Source of the DNA: RBG-16-66-20 sp035308765
GTDB taxonomy: Bacteria; Pseudomonadota; Gammaproteobacteria; Burkholderiales; SG8-39
Length of the DNA: 64,000 bases
Direction of reading: 5' to 3'
Assembly (NCBI GenBank): GCA_035308765.1
Contig: DATGGA010000058.1
Span: 1-64,000 of the forward strand
Part shown: positions 1-7,903 of the stretch, one piece after another
How the letters are laid out: every line of letters starts with the position of its first letter
Position numbering within the stretch: position 1 is the first letter of the stretch
The notes under the pieces: generated by a model
What the model saw: the letters and a program-made list of their open reading frames with translations, nothing else
What the model was told of the DNA's origin: nothing
Databases searched by the model: none
Made by a program: the position numbers and the translations under genes

Positions 1-708
1 ATTCCGCGCACCGGCGTGCAGATGAAGTCGCTGCCGGCGCACCCGCTGGAGACGCTGCGCGATTTCGCGCGCTGCGTCGACAGCCTGTGGCACGACAAGC
101 TCGGGCAGATCTCGCTGGCCGTGACGACGCTGTTCTGGGGCGCGGGCGCGACGCTGCAGTTCATCGTCATCGACTGGTCGAGCGCCGCGCTCGGCTACAA
201 CCTTTCGGACGCTTCCATCCTGCAGGGCGTGTGCGCGCTCGGCATCGCGCTGGGCGCGGTTTTCGCGTCGCTGCGCGTGCGCCTCGACCGGGCGGTAAAG
301 GTGATCCCGCTCGGCATCGCCATGGGCCTGATCGTGATCCTGATGGACGCCGTGCGCGACGTCTGGCTGGCGGTGCCGCTGATCATCCTGATCGGCGGCC
401 TGGCCGGATTCTTCGTGGTGCCGATGAACGCGCTGCTGCAGCACCGCGGCCACCACCTGGTGGGCGCCGGGCGCTCGATCGCGGTGCAGAATTTCAACGA
501 GAACGCGTCCATCCTGGTGATGATCGCGATTTACTCGCTGCTGCTCGCCTCAGGCCTGTCGATCTACGTGGTCATCGCGCTCTTCGGCTTCTTCATCGCC
601 GGGGCGATGGCGCTGGTGCTGTGCTGGTACCACTACAACCGCAAGGCGCACGCGCAGCAGTTCGAACTGCTGCTCACTTTCGCCCGCGCCGAAAGCGGGC
701 ATCAATAA
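1..708 (+). CDS. lplT: lysophospholipid transporter LplT (C-terminal part, cut by window edge)
   Basis: The frame is open from base 1 to a TAA at 706-708, so only about the last 235 residues of a roughly 400-residue inner-membrane MFS protein are present. About six hydrophobic helices can be seen. The stretch reading RHRGHHLVGAGRSIAVQNFN followed by ENASILVM is typical of LplT, the flippase that returns 2-acyl lysophospholipids to the inner leaflet for re-acylation. The gene converges on the UDG4 gene and their ends overlap by 7 bp, leaving no room for a terminator. A related MFS transporter is possible but less likely given this motif. Confidence 0.88.
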   Translation: MPRTGVQMKSLPAHPLETLRDFARCVDSLWHDKLGQISLAVTTLFWGAGATLQFIVIDWSSAALGYNLSDASILQGVCALGIALGAVFASLRVRLDRAVKVIPLGIAMGLIVILMDAVRDVWLAVPLIILIGGLAGFFVVPMNALLQHRGHHLVGAGRSIAVQNFNENASILVMIAIYSLLLASGLSIYVVIALFGFFIAGAMALVLCWYHYNRKAHAQQFELLLTFARAESGHQ

Positions 709-1358
709 CCACCGATCGTCTTCAACGCAAACAGCAGGTCGGCCCAGGCCTTCGCCTTGTCGGGCAGGTTCCTGAGCAGGTAGGCCGGGTGGTAGGTGAC
801 GACGAGCGGCACGCCGGCATAGCGATGCACCTTGCCGCGCAGGCTGGCGATGGTGGCATCCGTCCCGAGCAGCGTCTGCGCCGCGAAGCGCCCCATCGCC
901 ACGATCAGCTTCGGCTTGATCAGATCGATCTGCCGCAGCAGGTGCGGCGAACATTTCGCCACCTCGCCAGGCTCGGGATTGCGGTTCCCCGGCGGCCGGC
1001 ACTTGAGCACGTTGGCGATATAGACGTTTTTGCCGCGGCCGAGCCCGATCGCCGCCAGCATGTTGTCGAGCAGCCTGCCCGCCTGGCCGACGAAGGGCTC
1101 GCCCAGCCGGTCCTCCTCGGAGCCCGGCGCTTCGCCGACCAGCAGCCAGTCGGCATTTTCGTCGCCGACGCCGAACACGGTCTGGGTGCAGCCCGCGCGC
1201 AGATGGCAGTCCGTGCAGCCAGCGACTTTGGCCTTCAGCTGCGGCCAGTCCATCGAGGAAATGCTTTCGCTTCCCATTTTTGGTTCTGCTTCAACCGAAC
1301 GCAGCTTCCAGAGGGGCGCAAGCCCCATCTCGCCGAGAATCTCGCCGCGCCGGCTCAT
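702..1358 (-). CDS. family 4 uracil-DNA glycosylase (Fe-S)
   Basis: This 218-residue protein removes uracil from DNA as the first step of base-excision repair. Family 4 features are visible: a cysteine pair in GCTDCHLRAGC near residue 53, the active-site motif GEAPGSEED near residue 75, two more cysteines bracketing the segment KCRPPGNRNPEPGEVAKC, and a late HPAYLLR motif. The four cysteines fit the known [4Fe-4S] ligands. The N-terminal extension (EMGLAPLWKLR) occurs in betaproteobacterial homologues and supports the start at 1358. It is the last gene of the tsaB-rimI-UDG run, 22 bp behind rimI. Confidence 0.92.
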   Translation of the reverse strand: MSRRGEILGEMGLAPLWKLRSVEAEPKMGSESISSMDWPQLKAKVAGCTDCHLRAGCTQTVFGVGDENADWLLVGEAPGSEEDRLGEPFVGQAGRLLDNMLAAIGLGRGKNVYIANVLKCRPPGNRNPEPGEVAKCSPHLLRQIDLIKPKLIVAMGRFAAQTLLGTDATIASLRGKVHRYAGVPLVVTYHPAYLLRNLPDKAKAWADLLFALKTIGGY

Positions 1359-1380
1359 GTCAAGGATTCGCCGTTCCGTC

Positions 1381-1842
1381 TCATAGCGCGAGCGTCAGTA
1401 CCAGCGCGTCCTCGCGGCCGGCGTGCGCCGGGTAATAGCCGGGCCGCACCGCGACCTGGCGGAAGCCGAAGCGGCGATACAGCGCCTTGGCGCCCAGATT
1501 GCTCGGCCGCACCTCCAGGAACACGTGCTGCGCGCCGCGCGCACGCGCCATCTGCATCGCTTCCTTGAGGAGCGCGCTACCATGCCCGGTGCGCTGCCGG
1601 GCGGCAGCCACCGTCAGATTGAGCAGATGCCCCTCGCCCGCCGCCACCAGCAGGATGAAATAGCCCAGCAGCTCGTTGCCGAGGCGCCAGGTCCAGCATT
1701 GGTATCCCGCGCGCAGCGAATCGGCGAAGTTGCCGCGCGTCCAAGGATGCGAGTAGACCGCGCCTTCGATCGGCATCACGTCCGCGAGATCCGCTTCGCG
1801 CATCTGCATCAGCCGCGGCGCGTCCTTGAGCACCGCGCTCAT
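1381..1842 (-). CDS. rimI: ribosomal protein S18-alanine N-acetyltransferase
   Basis: A 153-residue GNAT-fold enzyme that acetylates the N-terminal alanine of ribosomal protein S18. The acetyl-CoA-binding motif A reads RQRTGHGSALL at residues 82-92. The candidate catalytic glutamate lies in FLEVR (about E110) and the conserved tyrosine in ALYRRFGF. The start ATG at 1842 overlaps the tsaB stop by 4 bp (ATGA), so translation is probably coupled. The longer frame reading upstream of this ATG runs antisense to the dehydrogenase gene and is not coding. Pairing with tsaB is a common proteobacterial arrangement. Confidence 0.93.
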   Translation of the reverse strand: MSAVLKDAPRLMQMREADLADVMPIEGAVYSHPWTRGNFADSLRAGYQCWTWRLGNELLGYFILLVAAGEGHLLNLTVAAARQRTGHGSALLKEAMQMARARGAQHVFLEVRPSNLGAKALYRRFGFRQVAVRPGYYPAHAGREDALVLTLAL

Positions 1843-2498
1843 CGGGCGTTTCGCTCCTCGGTGGTGAAGGCAACCTTGTCTCTGACGTACAGCGGCGCCG
1901 CCAGCGCCGCGTCCACCCCCTCGCCGGCCTCCAGGCGCGGTGCCGCGAGGCGCGCGATCGCCATTGCCGAGGGGTGAATGTCCGGAATCACAGTGTCCAG
2001 TCCCAAGGGTCCGTAGACATCGAAGCCGTTGCCGCAGCCGGTCCATCCGCCGCCCGGCGGCGCCTGCACCGCCGCGGGAGCGACGCATTGCGCGGCGACC
2101 GCTTCGCGCCAGCGCCCGCCGCTTTTCTCCAGTACCGAATAGTACACTTCGCGCATGCGCGCATCGAGGCACGCGATCACGCGCGCCGCCCCGGATTCCT
2201 CCGCCAGCGCCGTCAGCGTGGAAACGCCGAGCATCGGACGATCGCCCGCGAACGCGATGCCTTGCGCGACGCCACAGGCGATGCGCAGCCCGGTAAACGA
2301 GCCCGGTCCCGCGCCGAACGCGACCGCATCCAGCGCCGCGAGCCTGATCCCGGCGGCGGCAACCAGCCGTTCCAGCATCGGCAGCACCAGTTCCCCGTGC
2401 CGGTTGCCGGCGCGTTCCTCGATGCCCGCAATCTCGCCGTCCAGCCAGAGCGCGACCGAACACCATTCGGTGGAGGTTTCGAACGCCGCGAATCTCAT
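1839..2498 (-). CDS. tsaB: tRNA threonylcarbamoyladenosine biosynthesis protein TsaB
   Basis: A 219-residue ASKHA-fold protein that partners TsaD and TsaE in making the t6A modification at position 37 of ANN-decoding tRNAs. It begins with FAAFETSTEWCSVAL, the usual TsaB N-terminus. The motif FGAGPGSFTGLRI near residue 70 is a family hallmark. It is a non-catalytic, degenerate ASKHA member, so no metal-binding set is expected. It is first in the tsaB-rimI-UDG operon and divergent from the tartrate dehydrogenase gene across a 49-bp gap. Confidence 0.94.
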   Translation of the reverse strand: MRFAAFETSTEWCSVALWLDGEIAGIEERAGNRHGELVLPMLERLVAAAGIRLAALDAVAFGAGPGSFTGLRIACGVAQGIAFAGDRPMLGVSTLTALAEESGAARVIACLDARMREVYYSVLEKSGGRWREAVAAQCVAPAAVQAPPGGGWTGCGNGFDVYGPLGLDTVIPDIHPSAMAIARLAAPRLEAGEGVDAALAAPLYVRDKVAFTTEERNAR

Positions 2499-2516
2499 TG
2501 CTTGATTTTAATCGGA

Positions 2517-2541
2517 TAAAATCCAAGCGAAATTCGAGGAG
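2517..2541 (+). promoter_or_regulatory. candidate -10 box and ribosome binding site for the first tartrate dehydrogenase gene
   Basis: In the 49-bp divergent gap, TAAAAT (2517-2522) is a reasonable -10 element. GAGGAG (2536-2541) lies 6 bp before the GTG at 2548 and makes that start convincing. No good -35 box is visible. Confidence 0.45.
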
Positions 2542-2547
2542 AAAAAA

Positions 2548-3627
2548 GTGAAGGAACATCGAATTGCAGTAATCCCCGGGGACGGCATCGGCCGCGAAGT
2601 GATGCCGGAGGGCGTGCGCGTGATGGAAGCCGCCGGCGCGAAGCACGGCATTTCCTTCAAGTGGCAGGAGTTCCCGTGGAGCTGCGACTGGTACAAGGCG
2701 CACGGCAGGATGTGCCCGGACGACGCGCAGCAGATCCTGCGCGGCTACGACGCCGTGTATTTCGGCGCCGTCGGCAACCCGGCGATCGTTCCCGACCACG
2801 TATCGGCCTGGGGACTGCTGATCAATTTCCGGCGCTGGTTCGACCTTTACGTCAACCTGCGCCCGGTACGCCTGTTCAAGGGCCTGCCCTGCCCGCTGGC
2901 CGGACGCAAGCCCGGCGACATCGACTACTACGTGATCCGCGAGAACACCGAAGGCGAATACGGCAACGTCGGCGGCCGCATGTTCGAGGGCACGCCGAGC
3001 GAAGTCGTGACGCAGCTCTCCGTATTCAGCCGCAAGGGCGTGGACCGGATCATGAAATACGCCTTCGAGCTGGCGCAGACACGCAAGAAGCACGTCACGT
3101 CCTGCACCAAGTCGAACGGCATTTCCATCACCATGCCTTACTGGGACGAACGCTTCGCCGAGATGAAGAAAAAATATCCCGACGTGCGCACCGACCAGTA
3201 CCACGTCGACGGCCTCTGCATCCAGATGGTGCTCAACCCGGACCGTTTCGACGTCGTCGTCGCCTCGAACCTGTTCGGCGACATCCTTTCCGACCTGGGA
3301 CCCGCGACCGCGGGCACGATCGGTATTGCGCCCTCGGGCAACATCAATCCGGAACGCACCGCGCCCTCCATATTCGAGCCGGTGCACGGCTCGGCCCCGG
3401 ACATCGCGGGAAAGAAGATCGCCAACCCGATCGGCCAGATCTGGTCCGGCGCCCTGATGCTGGAACACCTCGGCCATCCCGAGGCGGCAGCCGACGTGGT
3501 GCGCGCGATCGAACGCGTGATCGTCGACGGCCCTTACACGCCCGACATGAAAGGAAAAGCTTCGACTTCGGACGTGGGTTCCGCGGTCGCCGGCGCGGTG
3601 CGCAGCGCCTCGCGGAAAGCGGCTTAG
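2548..3627 (+). CDS. tartrate dehydrogenase/decarboxylase family enzyme (first copy)
   Basis: A 359-residue beta-decarboxylating dehydrogenase of the isocitrate/isopropylmalate fold. Landmarks are PGDGIGREV near residue 10, RENTEGEYGNVGG near 128, TKSNG near 187, NLFGDILSDLGPA near 243 for metal binding, and EPVHGSAPDIAGK near 276. The loop DHVSAWGLLINFRRWFD and the YVNLRPVRLF segment resemble the tartrate dehydrogenase group more than LeuB. Those enzymes act NAD-dependently on tartrate, malate or related hydroxy-acids. The start is a GTG with a strong Shine-Dalgarno sequence. A paralogue lies at 4099 with a cupin gene between. The true substrate cannot be read from sequence. Confidence 0.85.
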   Translation: MKEHRIAVIPGDGIGREVMPEGVRVMEAAGAKHGISFKWQEFPWSCDWYKAHGRMCPDDAQQILRGYDAVYFGAVGNPAIVPDHVSAWGLLINFRRWFDLYVNLRPVRLFKGLPCPLAGRKPGDIDYYVIRENTEGEYGNVGGRMFEGTPSEVVTQLSVFSRKGVDRIMKYAFELAQTRKKHVTSCTKSNGISITMPYWDERFAEMKKKYPDVRTDQYHVDGLCIQMVLNPDRFDVVVASNLFGDILSDLGPATAGTIGIAPSGNINPERTAPSIFEPVHGSAPDIAGKKIANPIGQIWSGALMLEHLGHPEAAADVVRAIERVIVDGPYTPDMKGKASTSDVGSAVAGAVRSASRKAA

Positions 3628-3628
3628 G

Positions 3629-4072
3629 TCATTTCTTCTCGGCCGGGATCGCGGTTGCGGGGCCCATGCCCCAGACCTGGATCACGCATTCCTCTCCCTT
3701 GGCGCCGTCGTAGTGGATTTTCTGCGCGTAATGAACGACGTAACTCCCCGCCGTGACAGGTACCGTGCTGTCGGGATCGAACTTCTCGCCCGTGCCTACC
3801 CACCAGGTGCCGGAAATCACCGTGAAGAAGCGGTCGTTCGGGTGGAAGTGAGGCCGGCTCATGTTCCCGGGCAGCCATCTGAGTTGCATCACGTAAGGAC
3901 CGGGCTTGGCCGGATCGCCGTAGAGAACCGCGGACTCGTTTGTACCCGCCGCGTTACGCACCCACTTGATGTCCTTGGCCAGCGTGAAATCCACCGCGCT
4001 GCGGTCGATGTCGCCGGCCAGGCATGCCTGGGACAAGGCAACCGTAATTGCAACTATCAGGATTCTTCCCAT
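3629..4072 (-). CDS. secreted cupin-domain protein
   Basis: A 147-residue protein with a short N-terminal hydrophobic signal (cleavage likely near LSQACLAGD), followed by one cupin barrel. The metal-binding motif region is present as SRPHFHPNDRFFTVISGTWW, followed by a second motif around YVVHYAQKIHYDG. It is probably periplasmic. The cysteine in QACLAGD could also be read as a weak lipobox. It is encoded antisense between the two tartrate-dehydrogenase-like genes, with its stop 1 bp from the end of the first and its start 26 bp from the second. Its ligand is unknown. Confidence 0.78.
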   Translation of the reverse strand: MGRILIVAITVALSQACLAGDIDRSAVDFTLAKDIKWVRNAAGTNESAVLYGDPAKPGPYVMQLRWLPGNMSRPHFHPNDRFFTVISGTWWVGTGEKFDPDSTVPVTAGSYVVHYAQKIHYDGAKGEECVIQVWGMGPATAIPAEKK

Positions 4073-4098
4073 GACTCCCCCTTTGGTAAGCTCGGACG

Positions 4099-5148
4099 AT
4101 GAAATCCTATCGAATTGCGTCGATCCCTGGGGACGGAATCGGCAAGGAAGTCATCGCCGCCGGCGTGGAGGTCCTGCAGGCGCTGGCGAAACTCGAAGCT
4201 TTTCAACTGGACTTCGAGCACTTCGACTGGAGCTCGGAGCGCTTTCTCAGGACCGGCGCCTACATTCCCGACGGCGGGCTCGAAAAGCTGAGGACCTTCG
4301 ACGCCATCTTCTTCGGCGCCGTCGGCTCGCCCGACGTGCCGGATCACGTCTCCCTGTGGGGCCTGCGCCTGCCGATCTGCCAGGGCTTCGACCAGTACGC
4401 CAACGTCAGGCCTTCACGGGTTTTACCGGGCATAGATTCAAAATTAAAAGGCGGAAAAGAAATTGACTGGGTGATCATCCGCGAGAATTCCGAAGGCGAA
4501 TACTCCGGCTCGGGCGGGCGTGTGCACAAGGGACTGCCGGAGGAACTCGCCACGGAGACCTCCGTATTCACGCGAGTCGGCATCGAGAGAATTCACAGAT
4601 TTGCGTTCGAACTGGCTCGCAAGCGCCCTCGCAAACACCTGACGCTCGTCACCAAATCAAACGCACAACGCCACGGAATGGTGCTTTGGGACGAGATATT
4701 CTTTGAACTGAAACCCCGATACCCCGAAGTTCAGACCAACCGTGTACTGGTCGATGCGGTCACGACCCAGATGGTTCTCAAGCCTGGGTCCCTCGACACC
4801 ATCGTCGCTTCCAACCTGCACGCCGACATCCTCTCCGACCTCGCCGCAGCGCTGTCGGGTTCGCTCGGCATCGCGCCGACGGCAAACCTGAACCCGGAGC
4901 GGAAGTTTCCCTCGATGTTCGAGCCGATCCACGGCTCGGCTTTCGACATCACCGGCAAGGGCGTGGCAAACCCGATCGCGACCTTCTGGACCGCGTCGAT
5001 GATGCTTGAACACCTGGGTGAACCGAAGGCCGCGGCGCGGCTCATGAAAGCGATCGAGCGGACCACGGAGGAACAGGTCTTCACCCCCGACCTCGGCGGC
5101 GTGCACGACACGCGCGCGGTAACCAGCGCGGTGCAGCGCGCGTTGTAG
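4099..5148 (+). CDS. tartrate dehydrogenase/decarboxylase family enzyme (second copy)
   Basis: A 349-residue paralogue of the enzyme at 2548, sharing PGDGIGKEV, RENSEGEYSGSGGR, TKSNAQRHGMVLWDE, NLHADILSDLAAALSG and EPIHGSAFDITGKG. It is clearly divergent: the NLFGD metal loop has become NLHAD, and HGSAPDI has become HGSAFDI, so substrate preference may differ. It is expected to be a cytosolic, NAD-dependent dehydrogenase of hydroxy-dicarboxylates. The codons near 4430-4465 are much more AT-rich than the rest. The divergent cupin gene starts only 26 bp away, so promoter elements must be compact or lie inside that gene. Confidence 0.83.
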   Translation: MKSYRIASIPGDGIGKEVIAAGVEVLQALAKLEAFQLDFEHFDWSSERFLRTGAYIPDGGLEKLRTFDAIFFGAVGSPDVPDHVSLWGLRLPICQGFDQYANVRPSRVLPGIDSKLKGGKEIDWVIIRENSEGEYSGSGGRVHKGLPEELATETSVFTRVGIERIHRFAFELARKRPRKHLTLVTKSNAQRHGMVLWDEIFFELKPRYPEVQTNRVLVDAVTTQMVLKPGSLDTIVASNLHADILSDLAAALSGSLGIAPTANLNPERKFPSMFEPIHGSAFDITGKGVANPIATFWTASMMLEHLGEPKAAARLMKAIERTTEEQVFTPDLGGVHDTRAVTSAVQRAL

Positions 5149-5155
5149 AGTGCTG

Positions 5156-5172
5156 GCGGCGCCTAGCGCCGC
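5156..5172. terminator. perfect GC hairpin at convergent gene ends
   Basis: A 7-bp perfect inverted repeat, GCGGCGC/GCGCCGC with a 3-nt CTA loop. The loop is the stop codon of the diguanylate cyclase. It sits between two convergent genes but has no T-tract, so termination is only a suggestion. Confidence 0.35.
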
Positions 5173-6464
5173 GCCTGCTTGTCCAGGTACATCGCCTCGT
5201 CGGCGCGCTTGAGCAGCGCCTCGGCGTCCATGCCGTCCTGCGGATAGATGCTCCAGCCGACGCTGCAGGAGGCCGGAATCTCCTGCCCCTCGATCAGGCA
5301 GGGGGCGCCGGTCGCCTCCTTCACGCGCTGCGTCGCAATTTTCACCGAGTCCACGGACAGCAACCCCGGCAGCAGCAGCACGAATTCGTCGCCGCCGATG
5401 CGTGCGACGGTGTCGCCGGTGCGCAGGCAGCGGCGCAAGCGCTGCGCTATGACGCGGATCATTTCATCGCCCGCCTGGTGGCCGAGCGTGTCGTTGACGT
5501 GCTTCAGCCGGTCGAGGTCGATGAACAGCATGCCGACGTGCGTTTTCTCGCGCGCGGCCTGGCGGATGGCCTGCTCGACGCGGTCCTGCAGCAGATAGCG
5601 GTTGGGCAGTCCGGTGAGACCGTCATGCGTCGCCTGGTGCGCGATGCGCCGCTCCTGCGCCTTGCGCTCCGATATGTCCTCGACCGAGCCCTCGAAGAAA
5701 CGGATCGAGCCGTCGGCGCCCTGCACCACGCGCGCGTTCTCCGAAATCCAGATGATGCTGCCGTCGCGCCGGAAGACCTGTGATTCGAAACCGGTGATCC
5801 TGCCGTGCAGCCGCATCTGGCGCAGGAACTCCTCGCGCCGGCCGGGTTCGACATAGACCTGCCGTTCGATGTCCCGCAGCGCCGCGATCAGCGCCTCGGG
5901 CGATTCGAAGCCGTAGATCTTCGCCAGCGCCGGGTTGGCGGAGAGGTAGCGCCCTTCAGGCGTGGTCTGGAAGATGCCTTCCAGCGCGTTCTCGAAGATG
6001 CTGCGGTAGCGCAGTTCCGCATCCCTCAGCGCCTGCTCGTCCTCGCGCTGGCGGGTGATGTCCTGGATGAAACCCTGGATCGCCTGCAGCCGGCCATCTG
6101 GGCCGAAGATGCCCGAGCCGCGTTCCAGCACCCAGCGCGGCGTGCCGTCGGCCCTCACGATACGATAGACGATGTCGAAGCGCCGCGTCGCCGCAACCGC
6201 GTCGCGTATCGCGGTTCGCACCCGGGCCCGGTCCTCGGGATGCGTGACCTCTTCGTAGGAAATGCGGCTGTTGAAAAGCAGGTCCTCGGCGCGGTAGCCG
6301 GTGAGCGCCTTGCAGCCTTCGCTCACGAACTCCATGGTCCAGAATTCGTCGTCGCGGCAGCGATAGACCATGCCGTCGAGCTGGCTCAGCAGCGTCTTGA
6401 GCATGCGCTCCTGGTCGCCGCGCGCCGGCGCGTCGGAGAGGGGACGAATTTTGCCGCTCGACAT
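5163..6464 (-). CDS. PAS-PAS-GGDEF diguanylate cyclase
   Basis: A 433-residue soluble signalling protein. It has a PAS domain at about 25-135, a second PAS/PAC at about 150-265 (ENALEGIFQTTPEGRYLSAN), and a GGDEF domain at about 275-430. The catalytic signature is intact (ARIGGDEFVLLLPG), and an RxxD inhibitory site (RTGD) lies five residues before it. It should therefore make cyclic di-GMP with product inhibition. There is no EAL domain and no transmembrane segment. The PAS ligand is unknown. It is divergent from the acyltransferase gene with a very short gap. Confidence 0.92.
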   Translation of the reverse strand: MSSGKIRPLSDAPARGDQERMLKTLLSQLDGMVYRCRDDEFWTMEFVSEGCKALTGYRAEDLLFNSRISYEEVTHPEDRARVRTAIRDAVAATRRFDIVYRIVRADGTPRWVLERGSGIFGPDGRLQAIQGFIQDITRQREDEQALRDAELRYRSIFENALEGIFQTTPEGRYLSANPALAKIYGFESPEALIAALRDIERQVYVEPGRREEFLRQMRLHGRITGFESQVFRRDGSIIWISENARVVQGADGSIRFFEGSVEDISERKAQERRIAHQATHDGLTGLPNRYLLQDRVEQAIRQAAREKTHVGMLFIDLDRLKHVNDTLGHQAGDEMIRVIAQRLRRCLRTGDTVARIGGDEFVLLLPGLLSVDSVKIATQRVKEATGAPCLIEGQEIPASCSVGWSIYPQDGMDAEALLKRADEAMYLDKQARR

Positions 6465-6474
6465 GGGGCGTCAG

Positions 6475-6499
6475 TATAGACTTGCCCGCAGGGGAGGAA
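6475..6499 (+). promoter_or_regulatory. candidate -10 box and ribosome binding site for the PlsB-like gene
   Basis: TATAGA (6475-6480) is a possible -10 element. GGGGAGGAAT (6490-6499) is a strong Shine-Dalgarno sequence 6 nt before a TTG at 6506. This favours 6506 over the upstream TTG at 6482 as the true start. Confidence 0.45.
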
Positions 6500-6505
6500 T
6501 CGTAC

Positions 6506-7903
6506 TTGGTATCCCTACCGCTCTGGCTGGCGGTGCTGGGCGGCATGCTCGCCGCCTGGGCCGCGCTTGACAAGCTGCTGCTGCCCGCCTTGCGCTGGTT
6601 TCTCGCCGGGCGCACCAATGTCGTGCTCGAAGAGGTGTCGACGCGCCTGCGCATCGGTGTGCGCCCGTTCCAGCGCACCCGGCGGCAGATCCTGATCCAT
6701 CGCCTGCTGGGCGACCCCAAGGTGCAGACCGCGGTCGAGCAGTACGCCGCGCAGAACAAGGTGCCGCTGCCGTCGGTGCTCGCTACCGTCGAGCGCTATG
6801 CCCGGGAGATCGTTCCGGCGTTCAACGCCTACCTCTACTTCCGCATCGGCAACTGGATCGGACGGAAGGTTTCCCAGGGCCTGTACCGCGTGCGCCTGGG
6901 ATACGTGGATACCGAGGCATTGAAGTCGGTGCCGGAAAACGCCACCGTGGTGTTCGTCATGAACCACCGCTCGAACATGGACTACATCCTCGCCGGCTAC
7001 CTGGCCGCGGACCAGGCGACGCTTTCCTACGCGGTCGGCGAGTGGGCGCGCGTCTGGCCGCTGGCGGCGCTGATCCGCTCCATGGGCGCCTATTTCGTGC
7101 GCCGCAATTCCAAGGACGAGCTCTACCGGCGCGTGCTGGAACGCTACATCGCCATGGCGACGCAGGCGGGCGTGCCGCAGGCGGTGTTCCCGGAAGGCGG
7201 CCTGACGCGCGACGGCCTGATGCGCGAACCGCGACTCGGCGTGGTCGACTACATGCTGCGCGGGTTCTGGCTGGATGGCGAGCGCGACCTGGTGTTCGTG
7301 CCGCTGGGCCTGAACTACGACCGCGTGCTGGAGGACCGCACCCTGCTGCTGTCGAACGATCCGAACGCGCGCAAGCCGGGGCGCTTCTGGACGGTGTGGA
7401 ACACGTTCGGTTTCGCCGCCAACAACCTGCGCCTGATGCTGAGAAGCTCCTGGCGCCGCTTCGGCTATGCCTGCGTCAACTTCGGCGCGCCGGTGTCGAT
7501 GCGCGAATATTGCGCGGCGCGCGGCCTGGATTTCCAGAAGCTCGCGGGTGACGAGCGCAAGCGCGCCATCGGCGACCTCGGCAGGCACCTGATGGCCGCC
7601 GTGGGCCGCATCGTGCCGGTGGTCCCGGTGCCCCTGATCGCTTCCGTTTTTCTGCAAAACAACCAGCCGATTTCGGAGCTGGAGCTCAAATTCGGCGTGG
7701 AGCGGGTGATCGAGAAGCTGGAAGCCGCCGGCGCGCACGTCTACATCCCGCGCCAGGACCTCGATTACGCGGTCACCGTCGGCCTGCGCATGCTCACGCT
7801 GCGGCGGCTGGTGGAGGAAAAGGAAGGGCTGTACGCAGTGCGGCCGGCCGAACTGCCGCTGATCCGCTACTACGCCAACTCGATCTCACATCTGCTTCAG
7901 TAG
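6506..7903 (+). CDS. PlsB-like glycerol-3-phosphate/lysophosphatidate acyltransferase
   Basis: About 465 residues from a TTG start chosen for its Shine-Dalgarno sequence. A hydrophobic segment lies near the N-terminus, probably a membrane anchor. The LPLAT/PlsB acyltransferase motifs follow: the HX4D box as NHRSNMD (about residue 150), then VFPEGGLTRDG (about 230) and FVPLGLNYDRV. It likely acylates glycerol-3-phosphate or a lysophospholipid at the inner membrane. It is much shorter than E. coli PlsB (about 807 residues) and represents a compact group of these enzymes. The end overlaps the DUF1501 gene by 18 bp, tail to tail. Confidence 0.82.
   Translation: MVSLPLWLAVLGGMLAAWAALDKLLLPALRWFLAGRTNVVLEEVSTRLRIGVRPFQRTRRQILIHRLLGDPKVQTAVEQYAAQNKVPLPSVLATVERYAREIVPAFNAYLYFRIGNWIGRKVSQGLYRVRLGYVDTEALKSVPENATVVFVMNHRSNMDYILAGYLAADQATLSYAVGEWARVWPLAALIRSMGAYFVRRNSKDELYRRVLERYIAMATQAGVPQAVFPEGGLTRDGLMREPRLGVVDYMLRGFWLDGERDLVFVPLGLNYDRVLEDRTLLLSNDPNARKPGRFWTVWNTFGFAANNLRLMLRSSWRRFGYACVNFGAPVSMREYCAARGLDFQKLAGDERKRAIGDLGRHLMAAVGRIVPVVPVPLIASVFLQNNQPISELELKFGVERVIEKLEAAGAHVYIPRQDLDYAVTVGLRMLTLRRLVEEKEGLYAVRPAELPLIRYYANSISHLLQ

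Noticed and set aside
1381..3477. A 698-residue frame on the minus strand ending with rimI
   Set aside because: Only the last 153 residues are RimI. The rest lies antisense to the dehydrogenase gene and tsaB and has no domain signal.
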